Origin: Artemia franciscana
Taxonomy: Eukaryota; Arthropoda; Branchiopoda; Anostraca; Artemiidae
DNA: 64,000 bases
NCBI RefSeq assembly: GCF_032884065.1
Contig: NC_088868.1
Coordinates: forward strand, 3,157,043-3,221,042
Direction of reading: 5' to 3'
Shown here: positions 31,761 through 43,313 of the stretch, in pieces
Layout of the letters: each line of letters begins with the position of its first letter
Position numbering within the stretch: the first letter of the stretch is position 1
Notes under the pieces: model-generated
Seen by the model: the letters and a program-made list of their open reading frames with translations, nothing else
Databases searched by the model: none
Told to the model about the DNA's origin: nothing
Made by a program: the position numbers and the translations under genes

Positions 31761-32299
31761 CTATATCTATTAGTGGATAATCATAAATTGAATTTACCAA
31801 TTAATGAATCAAGTCAATTTAATTTCCTTTAATATAGTTAAATTCATTTAAACAAAGGAATCGATTAAAAGTAATGTTACATGGTGGAATTTAAAACAGA
31901 AGTTAATTTTTTGAAAAGTATTCTGACTTTTGGGTCTAAAGATTTGTTCTTTGAACTCTTCTTTGTCGTTTGGCGTAGCTAACTATTTCTTTTCCCTTTG
32001 TTACGGTTAGACTTTTAAACACTTCGGGGCTAAGAGAACTTATTTTTAAGGTTTATTCAAGAGATTAGATGACATGTAGGAGTGAAAATTGGCTCTAATC
32101 TTGACACAGAAATTGTGTCAAGATTACCTTGTGTCAACACTAACGATTTTTTTGCAAATTCGAAAAACTGTCAAAAAACGCCAAAGGCTAGATGGTGGTA
32201 GTGCTTTTTTCGTTCGACCGAATAAACTAACCGAATAGGCTAATTGTCCGGGGTAAATATTCACCAGGATTGAATTGTCTAGAGAATAAATTCATGAAG
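31761..32299. other. Unassigned sequence with a strong hairpin
   Basis: AT-rich and non-coding as far as I can see. A perfect 13-bp stem with a 5-nt loop lies at 32096-32126 (TAATCTTGACACA, GAAAT, TGTGTCAAGATTA). Confidence 0.5.
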
Positions 32300-32690
32300 A
32301 AGAGGGATTTATCTGTGGTGTTGCCAGATTTCGGGGGATTACTTAAAAAACGATCAGAAATAAAAAATTAAGTTATTTCAACTGAAAGTATGAGCCACAT
32401 TAAAACTTGAAACGAATAGAAATTATTACGTATATGAGGGGTTGCTCCTCCTCAACATCTCGCTCTTTACACTGATGTTTGAATTCTTTCCCAATTCCTT
32501 AGGAACGATTCTTGACACAGTGTTCATTTAATTAGAAAATAATTTTTTTTAGTGCTAGAAACTTTAGCGTAAAGAGCGGGGTGTTGAGGAGGACCAATCA
32601 CATCATATATGTAATAATATCTGTTCATTTAATGTTGCTCTTTAATTTCTGATGATTTTTTTTTATTCAATTGAATTTTGGACCTGCGAG
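32300..32690. repeat. Family A palindrome, isolated variant
   Basis: The lead-in 'ccagatttcgggggattact' is followed by 'caactgaaagtatgagccac'. Then come 'cgtatatgaggggttgctcc' and 'ctcgctctttacact', a diverged centre, and 'ctttagcgtaaagagcgggg' with 'gttgaggagga'. The outer right arm is short ('aatgttgctctttaattt'). No body follows. Confidence 0.65.
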
Positions 32691-33074
32691 CCAACTGTCG
32701 ACGGGAAGGCGACCAAAAAAAAAGCAAACCTTCGAAATCAGCTAAAATTGTGCATACCCTGCAACACATCCGGTTGGAATCAGCGTTAACATACGCATCG
32801 ACTCTCACTTTTTTTCTGTGACTTACCTAATGAATTTATTGTAAAAATTATAATTTTATCGAATATATAAATTTTTTAACCTTCAATATATTGCATTATT
32901 TGATTTTTATTTATCTGCTGAAAACGGTCCTTGGGAAGTGGCCCGTGGGTTGATGGTAAAGACATTTCAAGATTACTAACACAATATGGCCTATGCTATT
33001 AGTTTCGTGAAAATGGCACATCAAAAGTGGGAGCACTACATGTTTAATTTGACCTGTGCTTTCTATTGGTTGCT
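32691..33074. other. Unassigned AT-rich sequence
   Basis: No coding or repeat identity recognised, apart from being the left context of the hairpin cluster that follows. Confidence 0.35.
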
Positions 33075-33077
33075 TTA

Positions 33078-33515
33078 TTGTGTTGCGAGAGCAACACTTT
33101 GGTTTTGTCCTGTTTTTGTTTTGTTTTTTGTTTTCCTATGCCGCCGATGTCGGCTTATTCCTGGAAACTGGTAAGGGTCTAACCTGTGCGGTTTTTATGG
33201 AAAGTGTAGACCTCAGGCCAGATTGATGAATATGGCACTACATTTTGGAAAGCTCCGCAGAACTCTTGCCTGGGGCCAAAAAGCTATCCGTTACAGATAG
33301 CTCCCTTCTTTCGATATTCTTTTGTTATTGTTGTTTTTTCAACGCTGAGGAATAGCCTTTGATCATGTGATTACTGATCGCGTTCTTCTTTGAACATAAC
33401 GTTTTAAAAGCTTCGATAGGCTTTTGCAACACATATGTTGCTTTCGCAACACTTTATTCGGCGAAGCCGGACGAAGGTTGCCGCAACACTTCACGTTGCT
33501 CAGGCAACGTAGGTC
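33078..33515 (+). repeat. Repeat with a cluster of GTTGC/GCAAC hairpins
   Basis: Stem-loops sharing the same stem: GTGTTGC-GAGA-GCAACAC-like at 33080-33097; GCAACA-CATA-TGTTGC at 33426-33441; GTTGC-TTTC-GCAAC at 33437-33450; GTTGC-C-GCAAC at 33477-33487; ACGTTGC-TCAG-GCAACGT at 33493-33510. The interior (33120-33420) is higher in GC than its surroundings and non-coding. It may be a mobile element bounded by these hairpins; class unknown. Confidence 0.55.
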
Positions 33516-33949
33516 TAATTTAATTTTAGTTTCGTATTTCATAGTGCTATTAGTGCTTTTAAGGCCACTTTGTTGTCGGTGATTTTTTGTAGGGAAAATG
33601 CTCGAGTTACGGTGGAGATAATTTAAAGACCATGAAAACTAGAATAACCAAGTATTGACTGCTATAAAAAAAACAAAAACAAAACAAAACTTCAAAATTC
33701 AAAATTTTCTTACTATTTAAAAGAGGAAAGTGATTACTGTCATTGTATATATTAAAATAAAAATTTGGTTTAGGTAAAAAGACGTTAACTTATAACTTAT
33801 AAAACAAGCGGTTCTTTTGTATCAGCCAGTACACACTCGAGAAGTGAAGTTAGGTTAATCGCAATGAAATATAGCCTTGATGTAACCTTTGGTTTATATC
33901 ACAACATCTGCTACATAGTTGCATATTTAAGGGAGGGGGGGTAAAATGT

Positions 33950-34540
33950 TTGAGCAGCGCCCTCAACTTAGACCCTCTCCCCTCTCATATGCAAATATAT
34001 AGCCGGAAAAAACGATTAGAAATTAAAGTTTTTCAAATGAAAACGAGCCAAGGAAAAATTTGTAGGCTGAGTCGTCTGAAAGAAATCTTACTGGGGGGGG
34101 GATTACAGCAAGGAGGGGTTTGCTGTTAGAAGGGGGATTTTTTTCTTGGAGATTGAGCCAGATATAACGGTATTATTTGAAAACCGATCAGAAATTAATT
34201 GAAAAATACATATTTTTCAGCTGAAAGTAAGGAGCAACATAAAAATCAAAACGAACGAAATTATGCCGTCTATAAAAGAGAAATTATGCCGTCCTCAATA
34301 CCTTACTCTTTAAGTTAAAGTTTGACTGATCGTCTGAATTTTATAAGAACAGTTACTCAAACACAGGGGCCGTTTATTTAGAATACGAAGTTTTTAATTA
34401 AAGGGTGTAAAGTTTTTAGGGTAAAGAGCAAAGTGCTGAGGAGGAGGTAACCCTTTCATATACAAAAGAATTTCTGTTCATTTTGAGTTTTAATGTTGTT
34501 CCTTACTTTCAGTTAAAAAACGCTTGTTTATTTATTAATT
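33950..34540 (+). repeat. Family A-like palindrome, diverged
   Basis: After 'gcaaatatatagccggaa' and a G run at 34092, the palindrome arms are 'gctgaaagtaaggagcaac' (about 34220) and 'gttgttccttactttcagtt' (about 34495). The inner blocks 'ccttactctttaagttaaag' and 'agggtaaagagcaaagtg' pair with mismatches. Another weak arm follows near 34640-34720. No right-end hairpin. Confidence 0.65.
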
Positions 34541-34785
34541 ATCTAATTAAATCACCATTGTGTTTCAGGAGTCATTCTTAAATAATTGTAATACAAAGTT
34601 AAACTGTAGCATTAAAAACTTAGCATTGCGAAGGGGGAAATTAATTTCGTGTAAGGAATAGTCTCTGTTCGTCTTATGTGGTTATGCTACTCCTTATTTT
34701 CATTTGCAAAAACTTTTTTTTATTTCCCTGTAACTTAACGTGTTTTGTTCAGGAAATGGGAACCTCCTGGGAAGGTGTAAAGAGG

Positions 34786-35110
34786 GGGGCTTTGAATAGA
34801 TGAAGGAGGATCGTGTGTAGCTGTGTTATCCTCAGGAGGATTGGTGCTGTGGTGAGTTGTTAGTAGTAGTAGTAATTTTAATATGGTCGGCGCTGTCCTT
34901 CCCATTTAGAGTTATGCATAGGCCTATATTATGGAGTGGGTGATGTGTGAATATGTATTAGATGTGGAAGGGCGGGGTCTCTGATGCTTGAGCCTCAAAC
35001 GAACCCAGCTTAATAATTTATTATTATTATACAATATTTGAATTCTCTTTACAGCTACACAAGTTTGTCATTCTACCACCCAAACATCTGTCCAAAGACT
35101 AAGAATTTTC
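34786..35110 (+). pseudogene. Non-LTR ORF C-terminal tail with 3' UTR
   Basis: Codons 34786-34863 give the tail peptide (GALNR, in-frame TGA, RRIVCSCVILRRIGAVVSC, stop). The following 3' UTR-like stretch (34870-35110: 'ttttaatatggtcggc', 'agagttatgcata', 'aatatttgaattctctt', 'aagtttgtcattctaccacc') recurs at 41170-41380 with about 80% similarity. Shared coding end plus shared UTR argue for a non-LTR retrotransposon 3' end. Confidence 0.5.
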
Positions 35111-35204
35111 AAAAAAAAAAATTCTTAATTGTATTCTTGTTCAAGATCTCTGTAAATATTTCTCAAGTGGCCTATGGATGGGTCTTTCGAGAGATTACAT
35201 AAAA

Positions 35205-35450
35205 AAAAACTAGTTTTTTTTAACCTTAAGTAAGGAGCGACATTAAAACTTAAAACGAACAGAAATTACTCCGTATATGAAATGGGTTGTCCCCTCTGCA
35301 ATCCCTCGCTCTTTACGCTAAAGTTTTTAATTGTTTTAAAAAGCAGAATTGTGGCAAAGAGTCAAACTTTAGCGTAAAGAGCGAGGGATTGCGGAGGGGA
35401 CAACCCATTTCGTATACGGAGTAATTTCTGTTCGTTTTAAGTTTTAATGT
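35205..35450. repeat. Family A palindrome, isolated near-perfect copy
   Basis: Arms about 35210-35323 and 35367-35450. Inner stem CCCCTCTGCAATCCCTC pairs with GAGGGATTGCGGAGGGG (one mismatch), flanked by GCTCTTTACGCTAAAG / CTTTAGCGTAAAGAGC. The same right-arm type occurs alone at 57240-57350. A family B element starts immediately after. Confidence 0.85.
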
Positions 35451-35469
35451 TAATTTAAGTTTAACGTAT

Positions 35470-37842
35470 ATCAATCCCAGTTTTGCTACTTTATGCACTT
35501 CCAGGTTAGCTAGGACGATGAAATTTGGCAGGCGTATCAGGGACCGGACCAGATTAAGTTACAATCGTTTTCCGATTTGACCATTTGGGGGGGGGGGGGG
35601 GGGCTGGTTAATTTGGAAAAAAGTTGAAAAAATGAAGTATTTTTAACTTACGAATGGTTGATCAGATTTTAATAAAATTTGATTTTTGGAAGGTTATCGT
35701 GTCTCAAAGCTCTTATTTTAAATCCCAACCGGATATGGTGACATTGGGGGGGGGTGGTTGGTTGGGGGAAACCTAAAATCTTGGAAAACACTTAGAGTGG
35801 AGGGATCGGGATGAAACTTGGTGGAAAAAATAAGCACAAGTCCTAGATGCATGATTGACATAAGTGGAACTGATCCGATATCTTAGGGGTAGTTGGGGGG
35901 GAGGGTTAATTCTGACAAATTAAAAAACATGAGGTATTTTCAACTTACGAACGGGTGATCGGATCTCAATGAAATTTGACATTTAGAAGGATATCTGTCT
36001 CAAAGCTCTATTTTTAAATCCTGACCGGATCTGGTGACATGGGGGGGAGTTTGGGGGGGAGCCTAAAATAATGGAAAACGCTTAGAGTAGAGGGATCTGG
36101 ATGAAGTTTGGTGGGAAAAACAAGCAGAAGTCTTAGATACATGATTGATATAATTTAAACGGATCCCCTCTATTTGGGGGAATCCGGGGGGGAAGGGTTA
36201 ATTCTGAAAAATTAGAAAAATAAGGTATTTTAACTTACGAAGGAGTAATCGGATCTTCATGAAACCTCATATTTAGAAGGACCTCGTAACTCAGATCTCT
36301 TATTTTAAATCTCAACCGGACCCAGCGTCATTGGGGGGGGGGGACCGGAAATCTTAAAAAATAGGTGAGATCAGTATGAAACTGGATGCGAAGAATAAAA
36401 AAAGTCCTAGATACGGGATTGGCATAACCTGAACGGATCTGCTCTCTTTGGGGGAGTTGAGAGGGAGGGTTAATTCTAAAAAATTTGTAAAAATGAGGTA
36501 TTTTTGACTTTCGAAAGAGTTATCGTATCTTAATGAAATTTCATATTTCGAAGGACCTCGAAACTCAGATCTTTTATTTGAAATCCCGACCGGATCCAGT
36601 GTCATTGGGTGGGGGGGGGCCGGAAATCTTGGAAAACGCTTAAAGCGGAGAGATCAGGATGAAACTTGGTGGAAAGCATAAGCACAAGTCCAACATAGGT
36701 GATTGACATAACCAGACCGGATCCGCTCTCTTTGGTGGAGTTTGGGGGGGGGGGTAATTAGGAAAAATTAGAAAAAATCAGGTATTTTCAACTTACGAAC
36801 GGATGATCAGATCTTAATGAAATTTGATATCTAGAAGGATCTTGTGCTTTAGAACTTATTTTAAATCCCGACCAGATCCGGTGACATTGAAGGTAGTATG
36901 GGGGGGGGGGGGCAAACCAGAATTCTTGGAAAACGTGAAAATCGAGGTATCTTACGAATGGGTGATCGGATCTTAATGAAACCCGAAATATAGACGAATC
37001 TTATGTCTCAAATGCTCCATTTTCAATTTGAATTGGGTTTGGGGACATAGAGAGTTGGAGGGGGGAAACAAAAATCTTAGAAACCGAAAATCTTGGAAAA
37101 CGCTTAGAGTGGAGAGATCAGGATGAAACTTGATGTATAGAATAAGCACAAGTTATAGATACGAGATTGACATAATTGGTACGGATCCGTTCTCTTTGGG
37201 GAAGCTGAGGTTGTTAATTTGGAAAAATTAGAAAAATTGAAGTATTTTTAACTAAAGAACGGGCGACCGGATCTTAATGAAATTTGATATTTAGAAGGAA
37301 CTCGTGTCTTAGATTTCTTGTATCAAATCATAACCAGATCTGTTGACATTGGGGGGAGTTGGAGGGAGAAACCGAAAATCTTGGAAAACGCTTATAAATA
37401 TCGTAGATTCGTGATTGACGTAACGACCGGACCCGCTCTCTTTGGGGGATTTAGGTGGTGGGGTTCAGTGCTTTGGCGAGTTTGGTGCTTCTGGACGTGC
37501 TAGGACGATAAAAATTGGTAGGCGTGTCAGGTAGCTGCACAAATTGACTTGATAAAATTGTTTTCCCCGATTCGACCCTCTGGGGGGCTGAAAGGAGAGG
37601 AAAAATTAGAAAAATTAAGGTATTTTTAACTTAGAGTGAGTGATCGGATCTTAATGAATTTTGATATTTAGAAGGACCTTGTGACTCAAAGGTCTTATTT
37701 TAAGTCCCGGCCGGCATTAAGCCTCTGATTTTCCTTTTAAAGCAATCTATTGATTCTTAGAATTTTGCTAGAGCTCATGCCACATGAGCTCTTGGCTGTT
37801 CCAACCTCGTCACAAGTGTCATATGAGCTCTTAGCTCTTGTT
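35470..37842 (+). mobile_element. Family B element with G-rich tandem array
   Basis: The head starts at 'ccagttttgctactttatgc' without the terminal inverted repeat, so the left tip is missing. The body has about fifteen ~150-bp half-units. Each carries 'gat(c/g).gat(c/g)..aatgaaa.ttg', then 'gatc(c/t)g', then a G run (for example 35586-35602, 36040, 36330, 36608, 36899, 37350). Alternate half-units differ, so the true period is about 300 bp. Right end: CAAGTGTCAT at 37813-37822, hairpin GAGCT-CTT-AGCTC at 37825-37837, terminal TTGTT to 37842. No protein is encoded. Confidence 0.85.
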
Positions 37843-38199
37843 TACGTATAAATTCGTTTTTGCGACAATCCACTCCCCTCTAAATATTATGGAAGAAGTA
37901 CTAACATTATTTATTTCATACAATATTAAAATACCCCCGGGTATTTTCCATACATTTTGCCAACATTTACTCCTGTTTCAATCTGTTTACTCATAAACTT
38001 ATGGTGCTTTATCATCCGGTTTTATTTGATTCACTTGACGTGCATCTGGTCACAGAGTACACTTTGAGTATTTTCTTTTGTAGTAAAAAACCCTAATTGA
38101 GTGTTTGTTAAATATTGAGCCGTCCACATTCCTAACCTACGAATAAAGTGATGCCTTTTCTGTGTTCTTACCGGATATATTAATCGTTGTTTGTCACAA
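37843..38199. other. Unassigned AT-rich sequence
   Basis: Contains 'aatacccccgggtatttt', a perfect 16-bp palindrome core (AATACCCCCGGGTATT with one extra C) near 37930. Nothing else recognised. Confidence 0.35.
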
Positions 38200-39240
38200 A
38201 TCCAATATGGACCTTCAAAGATATTTTCCAACTGAATGTAAGGAGCAAAGTTAAAACTTGTAGCGAATAGAATTTTTTTTTTTATAATGCCAGGGAATCT
38301 GACCACTTTCACGAAAAAATCCTATCGACGGATATATCCTCTAGACAATTCCATCCTTGTGAAAAACTTCCCCGGACCACTACCCTTAAGATCTCTTCGT
38401 GTGAAATTCAGCAAAGACAAAGCAAGACATAAGAAGAATGTCTTATAGGAATTCTGGCAAAATCCCCCAGTGTAAAATTTCCACTGAAAATTAACCCCCT
38501 GGAAACGTCCCTCCCCATGGAAAATTCTCCCTGTGGAAAATTTCCTGCAGAAAATTCATCCCCCAACCAGAAATAAAGTATATATACTTCCCAACAACAA
38601 ATACTAAACTTTAACAATGGGCAAATACTATAACTTAAAAGACCTTTCCCCAGGGATTGTGATGGGTTATGTTATCTTTAAAGGCATAGTTATTCGGCCT
38701 TTCAGCTATACTGAAAAAAAATGGCTATCTCAAATTTTAAATGACCAATTTTGAGAAAAAAGGGCGTTGGAGGGGACCTAGTTGGCCTCCAATCTTTTTG
38801 GTCACCGGTCGAATGAGCCCTCTCTCGATATTCTTGGACCACTGGGTCGATACGATCACCGTTGGAAAATGAAACAGCAAAAACAAAGAAATAGCACGCA
38901 TTCGTAATATTTCTTCTGGGAAAACATACAAAATTCTACATTTTGGAGAAAGGAGCTTGAAACCTCTCCTGTATGGTTTTCTGATACGCTGAATCTGATG
39001 ATGTGGTTTTCACTAAGATTTTATGACTTCTGGGGTGTTCCCTTTTTTTTAAAAATCAGGCAAATTTTATCAGGCCAAAAGCCTTTGTTGGGTAAAACTA
39101 AACTTAATGAAACTGATATATTTGGAATCAGCAGAAGTCGATTCTTTGAATATATCTGTTGGTATCAAACTTCTGTTTTTTTGAATGTTTCGGTTACTAT
39201 TGAGCTTACTGACTTACAGCTCGTTGTCACGATATTTTAG
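38200..39240 (+). mobile_element. Family A element, diverged copy
   Basis: Begins with a palindrome remnant ('ccaactgaatgtaaggagca'), followed by the inner 'ggaaaatt' rich segment. The conserved body is at 38640-39230 ('ggaggggacctagttggcct', 'gaccactgggtcgatacgat', 'ctgatacgctgaatctgat'). It ends with a degraded right-end hairpin near 39217-39235 (cagctcgttgtcacgatatt). No coding capacity. Confidence 0.75.
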
Positions 39241-39378
39241 ATACGGTTTATACTCTGTTAGCGTCACCCTTGTTAAAACCGGTTTACCTGTAAATTTACC
39301 TGCGTTCACCTGCGGTTGGTTTGTATCCAGTCACTTTTGATTTATTTGAACGGACGAGAGATCTCAATTACTGGTAAA

Positions 39379-40291
39379 ATGAGCATCCTCCAAAGTTTCT
39401 AAAACCATGAGGCAGAAGTGGGGATGACTAATGGGCAGTCCCCCTCCTATACGGAATGAGTTTTGCTCATTATGGAGTGTAATGTCTCTCTTTACTCTCA
39501 TAATAACAGCGTAAACCAGAAATATTCCCAGAAATCAAGAGAGATTAAATATCAGTTTCACTGAAAGCCCCCCCCACCAAAACTATCCCCCCCCCAAACA
39601 AAAGTCTTGGATACATCCCTGTGGATTTTATATCAATATATACCTTCACTCTTTCACCGCCTCTCCCTTAGAGCTAATTATGTGTTTATGCGAAGGTTCA
39701 TTAAGAGTTTGGATGTTTGATATTAAAATACACTCTTTGAGGCATCGCCCTTTCTACCTAGCTACAAAACAATCATAGAACCCCATTGGAGAGTCTTAAA
39801 GCCCTCATACGCAAATGTTTGGAATTGTAAAACAACAGGAGATCTACCTTACACAGTGAAATTTGTATAAACCAAAAAATATTTTGACTTGTTTGGAAGG
39901 GATGAAAATGCCTCAAAGGGCGCATTTTAATACCAACACATCAAAACTCTCATGGACCCTTCAAATAATACAGAATTAGTTCTAAGAAAGAAACAAGAGG
40001 ATGGTGGAGGTAGAAATTGATGTGTAATTCCCAGGACCATATTCAGGACTTTTGTTCGGGGGCTGTTTTCTTCGGGGGAGGGGAACAAAGCTTAAAAAAC
40101 ACATCAAAAATGTGAAATATATTTAATCCCTCTTAGTTTCTGGGAATATTTCTTGTCTACCCTGTTACTATAAAGTAAACAGCTCCATTATCAATATGAA
40201 CGGAACTTATTCTGTATAAGAGGGAAACTGCTGCTTCCTCATCCCCACCTCTGTCTTATGGTCATGGAAACTTCGGAGGATGCTCGTTTGA
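39379..40291. repeat. ~910-bp palindromic fold-back element
   Basis: Outer arms 39379-39555 and 40119-40291 are inverted copies: 'gagcatcctcc.aagtttc' against 'gaaacttcggaggatgctc', and 'ccagaaatattcccagaaa' against 'tttctgggaatatttcttg'. Inner parts also pair: the C-rich 39570-39600 with the G-rich 40065-40080, and 'attaaaatacactctttgag' (39722-39741) with its inverse near 39910-39930. The centre is around 39835. There is no coding capacity. It is a different sequence from the family A palindromes, though 'cctatacggaatgag' recalls their outer arm. Confidence 0.75.
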
Positions 40292-40319
40292 TCAGAAATA
40301 GAGAGGTCAGAGAACCCTT

Positions 40320-41130
40320 TTGTAGAAGTTTCAATATACTAAATATCGTTTCAAATATACTAAAAATTTGAATTTTACATTTTTTGGCAAATAAAAGATC
40401 CCAGATGCGTGTTGTTTGTTTCTTCTTTTTGTTTGTTTTCCCCAGGGATAATCATATCAAACCAGTTATCCAAGAAGATCGGAAGAGGGCTCATTTGATC
40501 GAAAATAAAAAGTCCTATTGTTCTTTTTAAGTGAGTTTCTTTTTTAAGAAAATATTGGTTGGCAGCTAACCCCCGCTCATGCCCTGTTTGTCTCTAAGGT
40601 CTTCCGATCAAAATTTTGAGACAAACCGTCCGTCCAGCATAGTCAAAATATCTAATAAATATGTCCGAGCATTACTTAACCCCCAATTCCCCTTGGGAGG
40701 GTGAAAGCTATGAATTTTGCTCTGTGTATACACTTAGTGTTGGCGATTGGGAAGTGTACATATATTTTCCGGGCAGGGGGGAGGGTTGGAGGCTTCGTGG
40801 GAGGACTTTTTATCGAGGAATTTTCGTGGGTAAAAGAAATTTTCCATGGAGAGGGAAATGGATTTTTTTGGCATTACTAAAAAAACGATGTATATGAGGA
40901 GTGCTGCCCCTTTCTCAAAGCGGTCTTTACCCTTAATTCTTTTTTAGAACTTAAAAAAGTTCATTATTCTAATAAAACTAGAGTCTCTCTTAAATAATGG
41001 AGCCAAAATTCAATTTTTTTGCAATGAGCATGGTATTGAGGATGCGGCAATCCTATTCATATACAGAATAGCTTCTGTTCGTTTTATTGTTTTATGCTAC
41101 TCCGTACTTTCAGTTTAAAAATCTTGTTTG
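40320..41130 (-). mobile_element. Family A element, minus orientation, truncated
   Basis: The minus strand carries the A-rich tract followed by 'acgcatctggga' (40395-40435 on plus), 'gatcaaaattttgag', the C-rich segment and a palindrome remnant at 40885-41120 ('ccgtactttcagtttaaa' outer arm). The right-end part beyond 40320 is missing. Confidence 0.7.
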
Positions 41131-41149
41131 TTTAAATATTCATGTACGT

Positions 41150-41400
41150 GTACGCATCTTGTTCTTGAATTTTAATATGGACGGTACAGTCTATCCCATG
41201 TAGAATTATGCACATATTAAGGGATGGATGATGTTGGGGGTGTTGGAGGTGGAATTCCTGATGCTTGACCCCCATAGGATCCCAGTTTGATGGTTTACTA
41301 TCATTCTATAATATTTGAATTCTCTTCATAGCTTCAAAAGTTTGTCATCCTACCATTTAAACATCTATCCGAAGACTATGCTTTCATTCCATCCATCCAA
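41150..41400 (+). repeat. 3' UTR-like repeat shared with 34.87-35.11 kb
   Basis: 'ttttaatatggacggt', 'tagaattatgcac', 'gggatggatgatg', 'tgatgcttga', 'aatatttgaattctctt' and 'aagtttgtcatcctaccat' in the same order as at 34880-35090. The coding tail that precedes it there is absent here. Confidence 0.6.
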
Positions 41401-43313
41401 AGGACCAAAGGAAGAGCAGGTTGTTCCGAAGTTGCCTAGGAAGGGGTCCTGCGAGGGATTGACAGGTAGTTGGAACTCCTTTTTTATTGTTACTTTTCTT
41501 CTTGTTCTTTTGATATATTGAAAATCCGGAAAACGACTGCAATGATTAGAAAAAGCTATTCTACTAGTAAAATCGACAGACTGGGGTCAGCATCTTTATG
41601 CCTGATTTATTTTTTCGTATTTATTTTGGATGGCCAAGGTCCGAGAAGGAGGGAAACTAGAAATCCCTAAAAGCCGAAAAACCTTATTTCTCATTTTCAT
41701 ACTTTAATAATTGTTCAGAGTTATTAGAGAAGGGGGGGGGGGGGAATTGCATCCCTGGCCACAACCGGTCGAGTTCATTTAAAGATAAATACCTCCTTAA
41801 GTGAGTGAAATACCTCTAAAACAGATCTAAGCAAAAAGAAGATGATTTTACGTACCCTTCATAATTTTTTGTATTAAAAGAATTGTAGCCCATCATGATG
41901 GGCTAGCCCATCAGACTAACCGTGTTTCAAACAATAAGCTATAGGAAAAATTGGTATTAACAAATTCTCCTTTTCGGCCAATCATCCGGGGCCAAACGGG
42001 AAGCAAATCGTCCTCAGATTAGTCAGGGGAGTTAAGGAAGGATTTAAGGAAAATTAGAAATTGTTGGGTGTGTGTAAAGAGGGAGGCTTTAGATATGTTG
42101 GAACGGAAGAGGAGCATGCTTAGCTGTGTTGGTGTTAGGCATCTTGGTGCTGCAGCCAGTTTTAGTATATGTAAAGAATCCATAAAAAGTAGTGATTCAA
42201 AAAGGATTCACACCTAACACTCCTTATTTTGTCTGTAAAGAAGCACTCGAACTTCGATCTTCCTTTTCAAGAAGAGAAGATAGTCATTGTAGGATAGTTG
42301 TGACTGTGAATGTCCAAAATCTGATTAATGTTGACATTCACCGGTGTCAAATATAATCATGTCAAAATTAAGATAAGCCTGCATAATTCAAGCATCCAGA
42401 GAAACATGGCATAGCTTTCATTAGTATATTTTTTCCGTTATGGCACTCTATGGCTAATTTTTCACTGTCATTTTCACTTGAATAGGGAAAATTAGCTACA
42501 CCTTCACCCCCCTCCCCCTATCCCTGGATTTTGACGAACATACGCCTCTGAATTTTGGTTTCAGATTGGCTACTTATAAACAAAAGACTATACAACTATT
42601 AAATTCGCATTTCTCTTGGGACCTCATTTGTGGGAGGAGGATTTGTCCCCTAAATTGTTGCCCTTCCCTTAGATTTTGACAGTTGCATACTTTCGGTGTT
42701 TTCATTGAAAGAAATGAAATACAGCCCTTCTATATTTAGAATGATTACGCTTTGGTAAATTTAAGAACCGATTCTTTACTTACGTAGTGGCAAGGTGGAC
42801 CATACCTAATGTCTTTTTATGCTCTTTCCAGATATTTTATCTTCTCAATTGCAAATCCTCCCCCTCATATATGTCATTATATTGTCAATTTTCTCCGTGA
42901 TATTCCATCTTCTCCTTAAAGTTTTACCACTCTAGTCGTCCTTATTAAATCTCGAATGGATCCTATCTTTTCTGTGTTTTTTTTTATCGTCCCTCCTGTG
43001 AAACTTCAGAATACGAAACGTCTCTTTAAAAAAAGAAGAAAAACGTTCAATTTGTTTTTTTCTTTATAAGATTCTTTAGAATTGACTGTGCCACCTTGAA
43101 ATGGGAAAGTCAAAGTTCTTGCTTAATAGTATTTTGACCCACTTCGGGACCAAATCGTTCCTTTGGGCCTTAAAATGACAAACATCTCCAGTTCGCGATG
43201 TTACAATCTCTTTTCGTTTTTCATTTATTAGTTTTTGGTAGAAAAACGTCCATATTTCAACACCAATTGTTTTAACAATACAATGATAATTGAGAAGGCA
43301 GGTCTTTGAAAGA
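41401..43313. other. Mostly unassigned; one retrotransposon tail
   Basis: A G homopolymer of about 14 at 41732-41746 and the short coding tail at 42083-42165 (EALDMLERKRSMLSCVGVRH, then LGAAASFS) are the only items I can name. The rest is AT-rich and non-repetitive as far as I can see. Confidence 0.45.
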
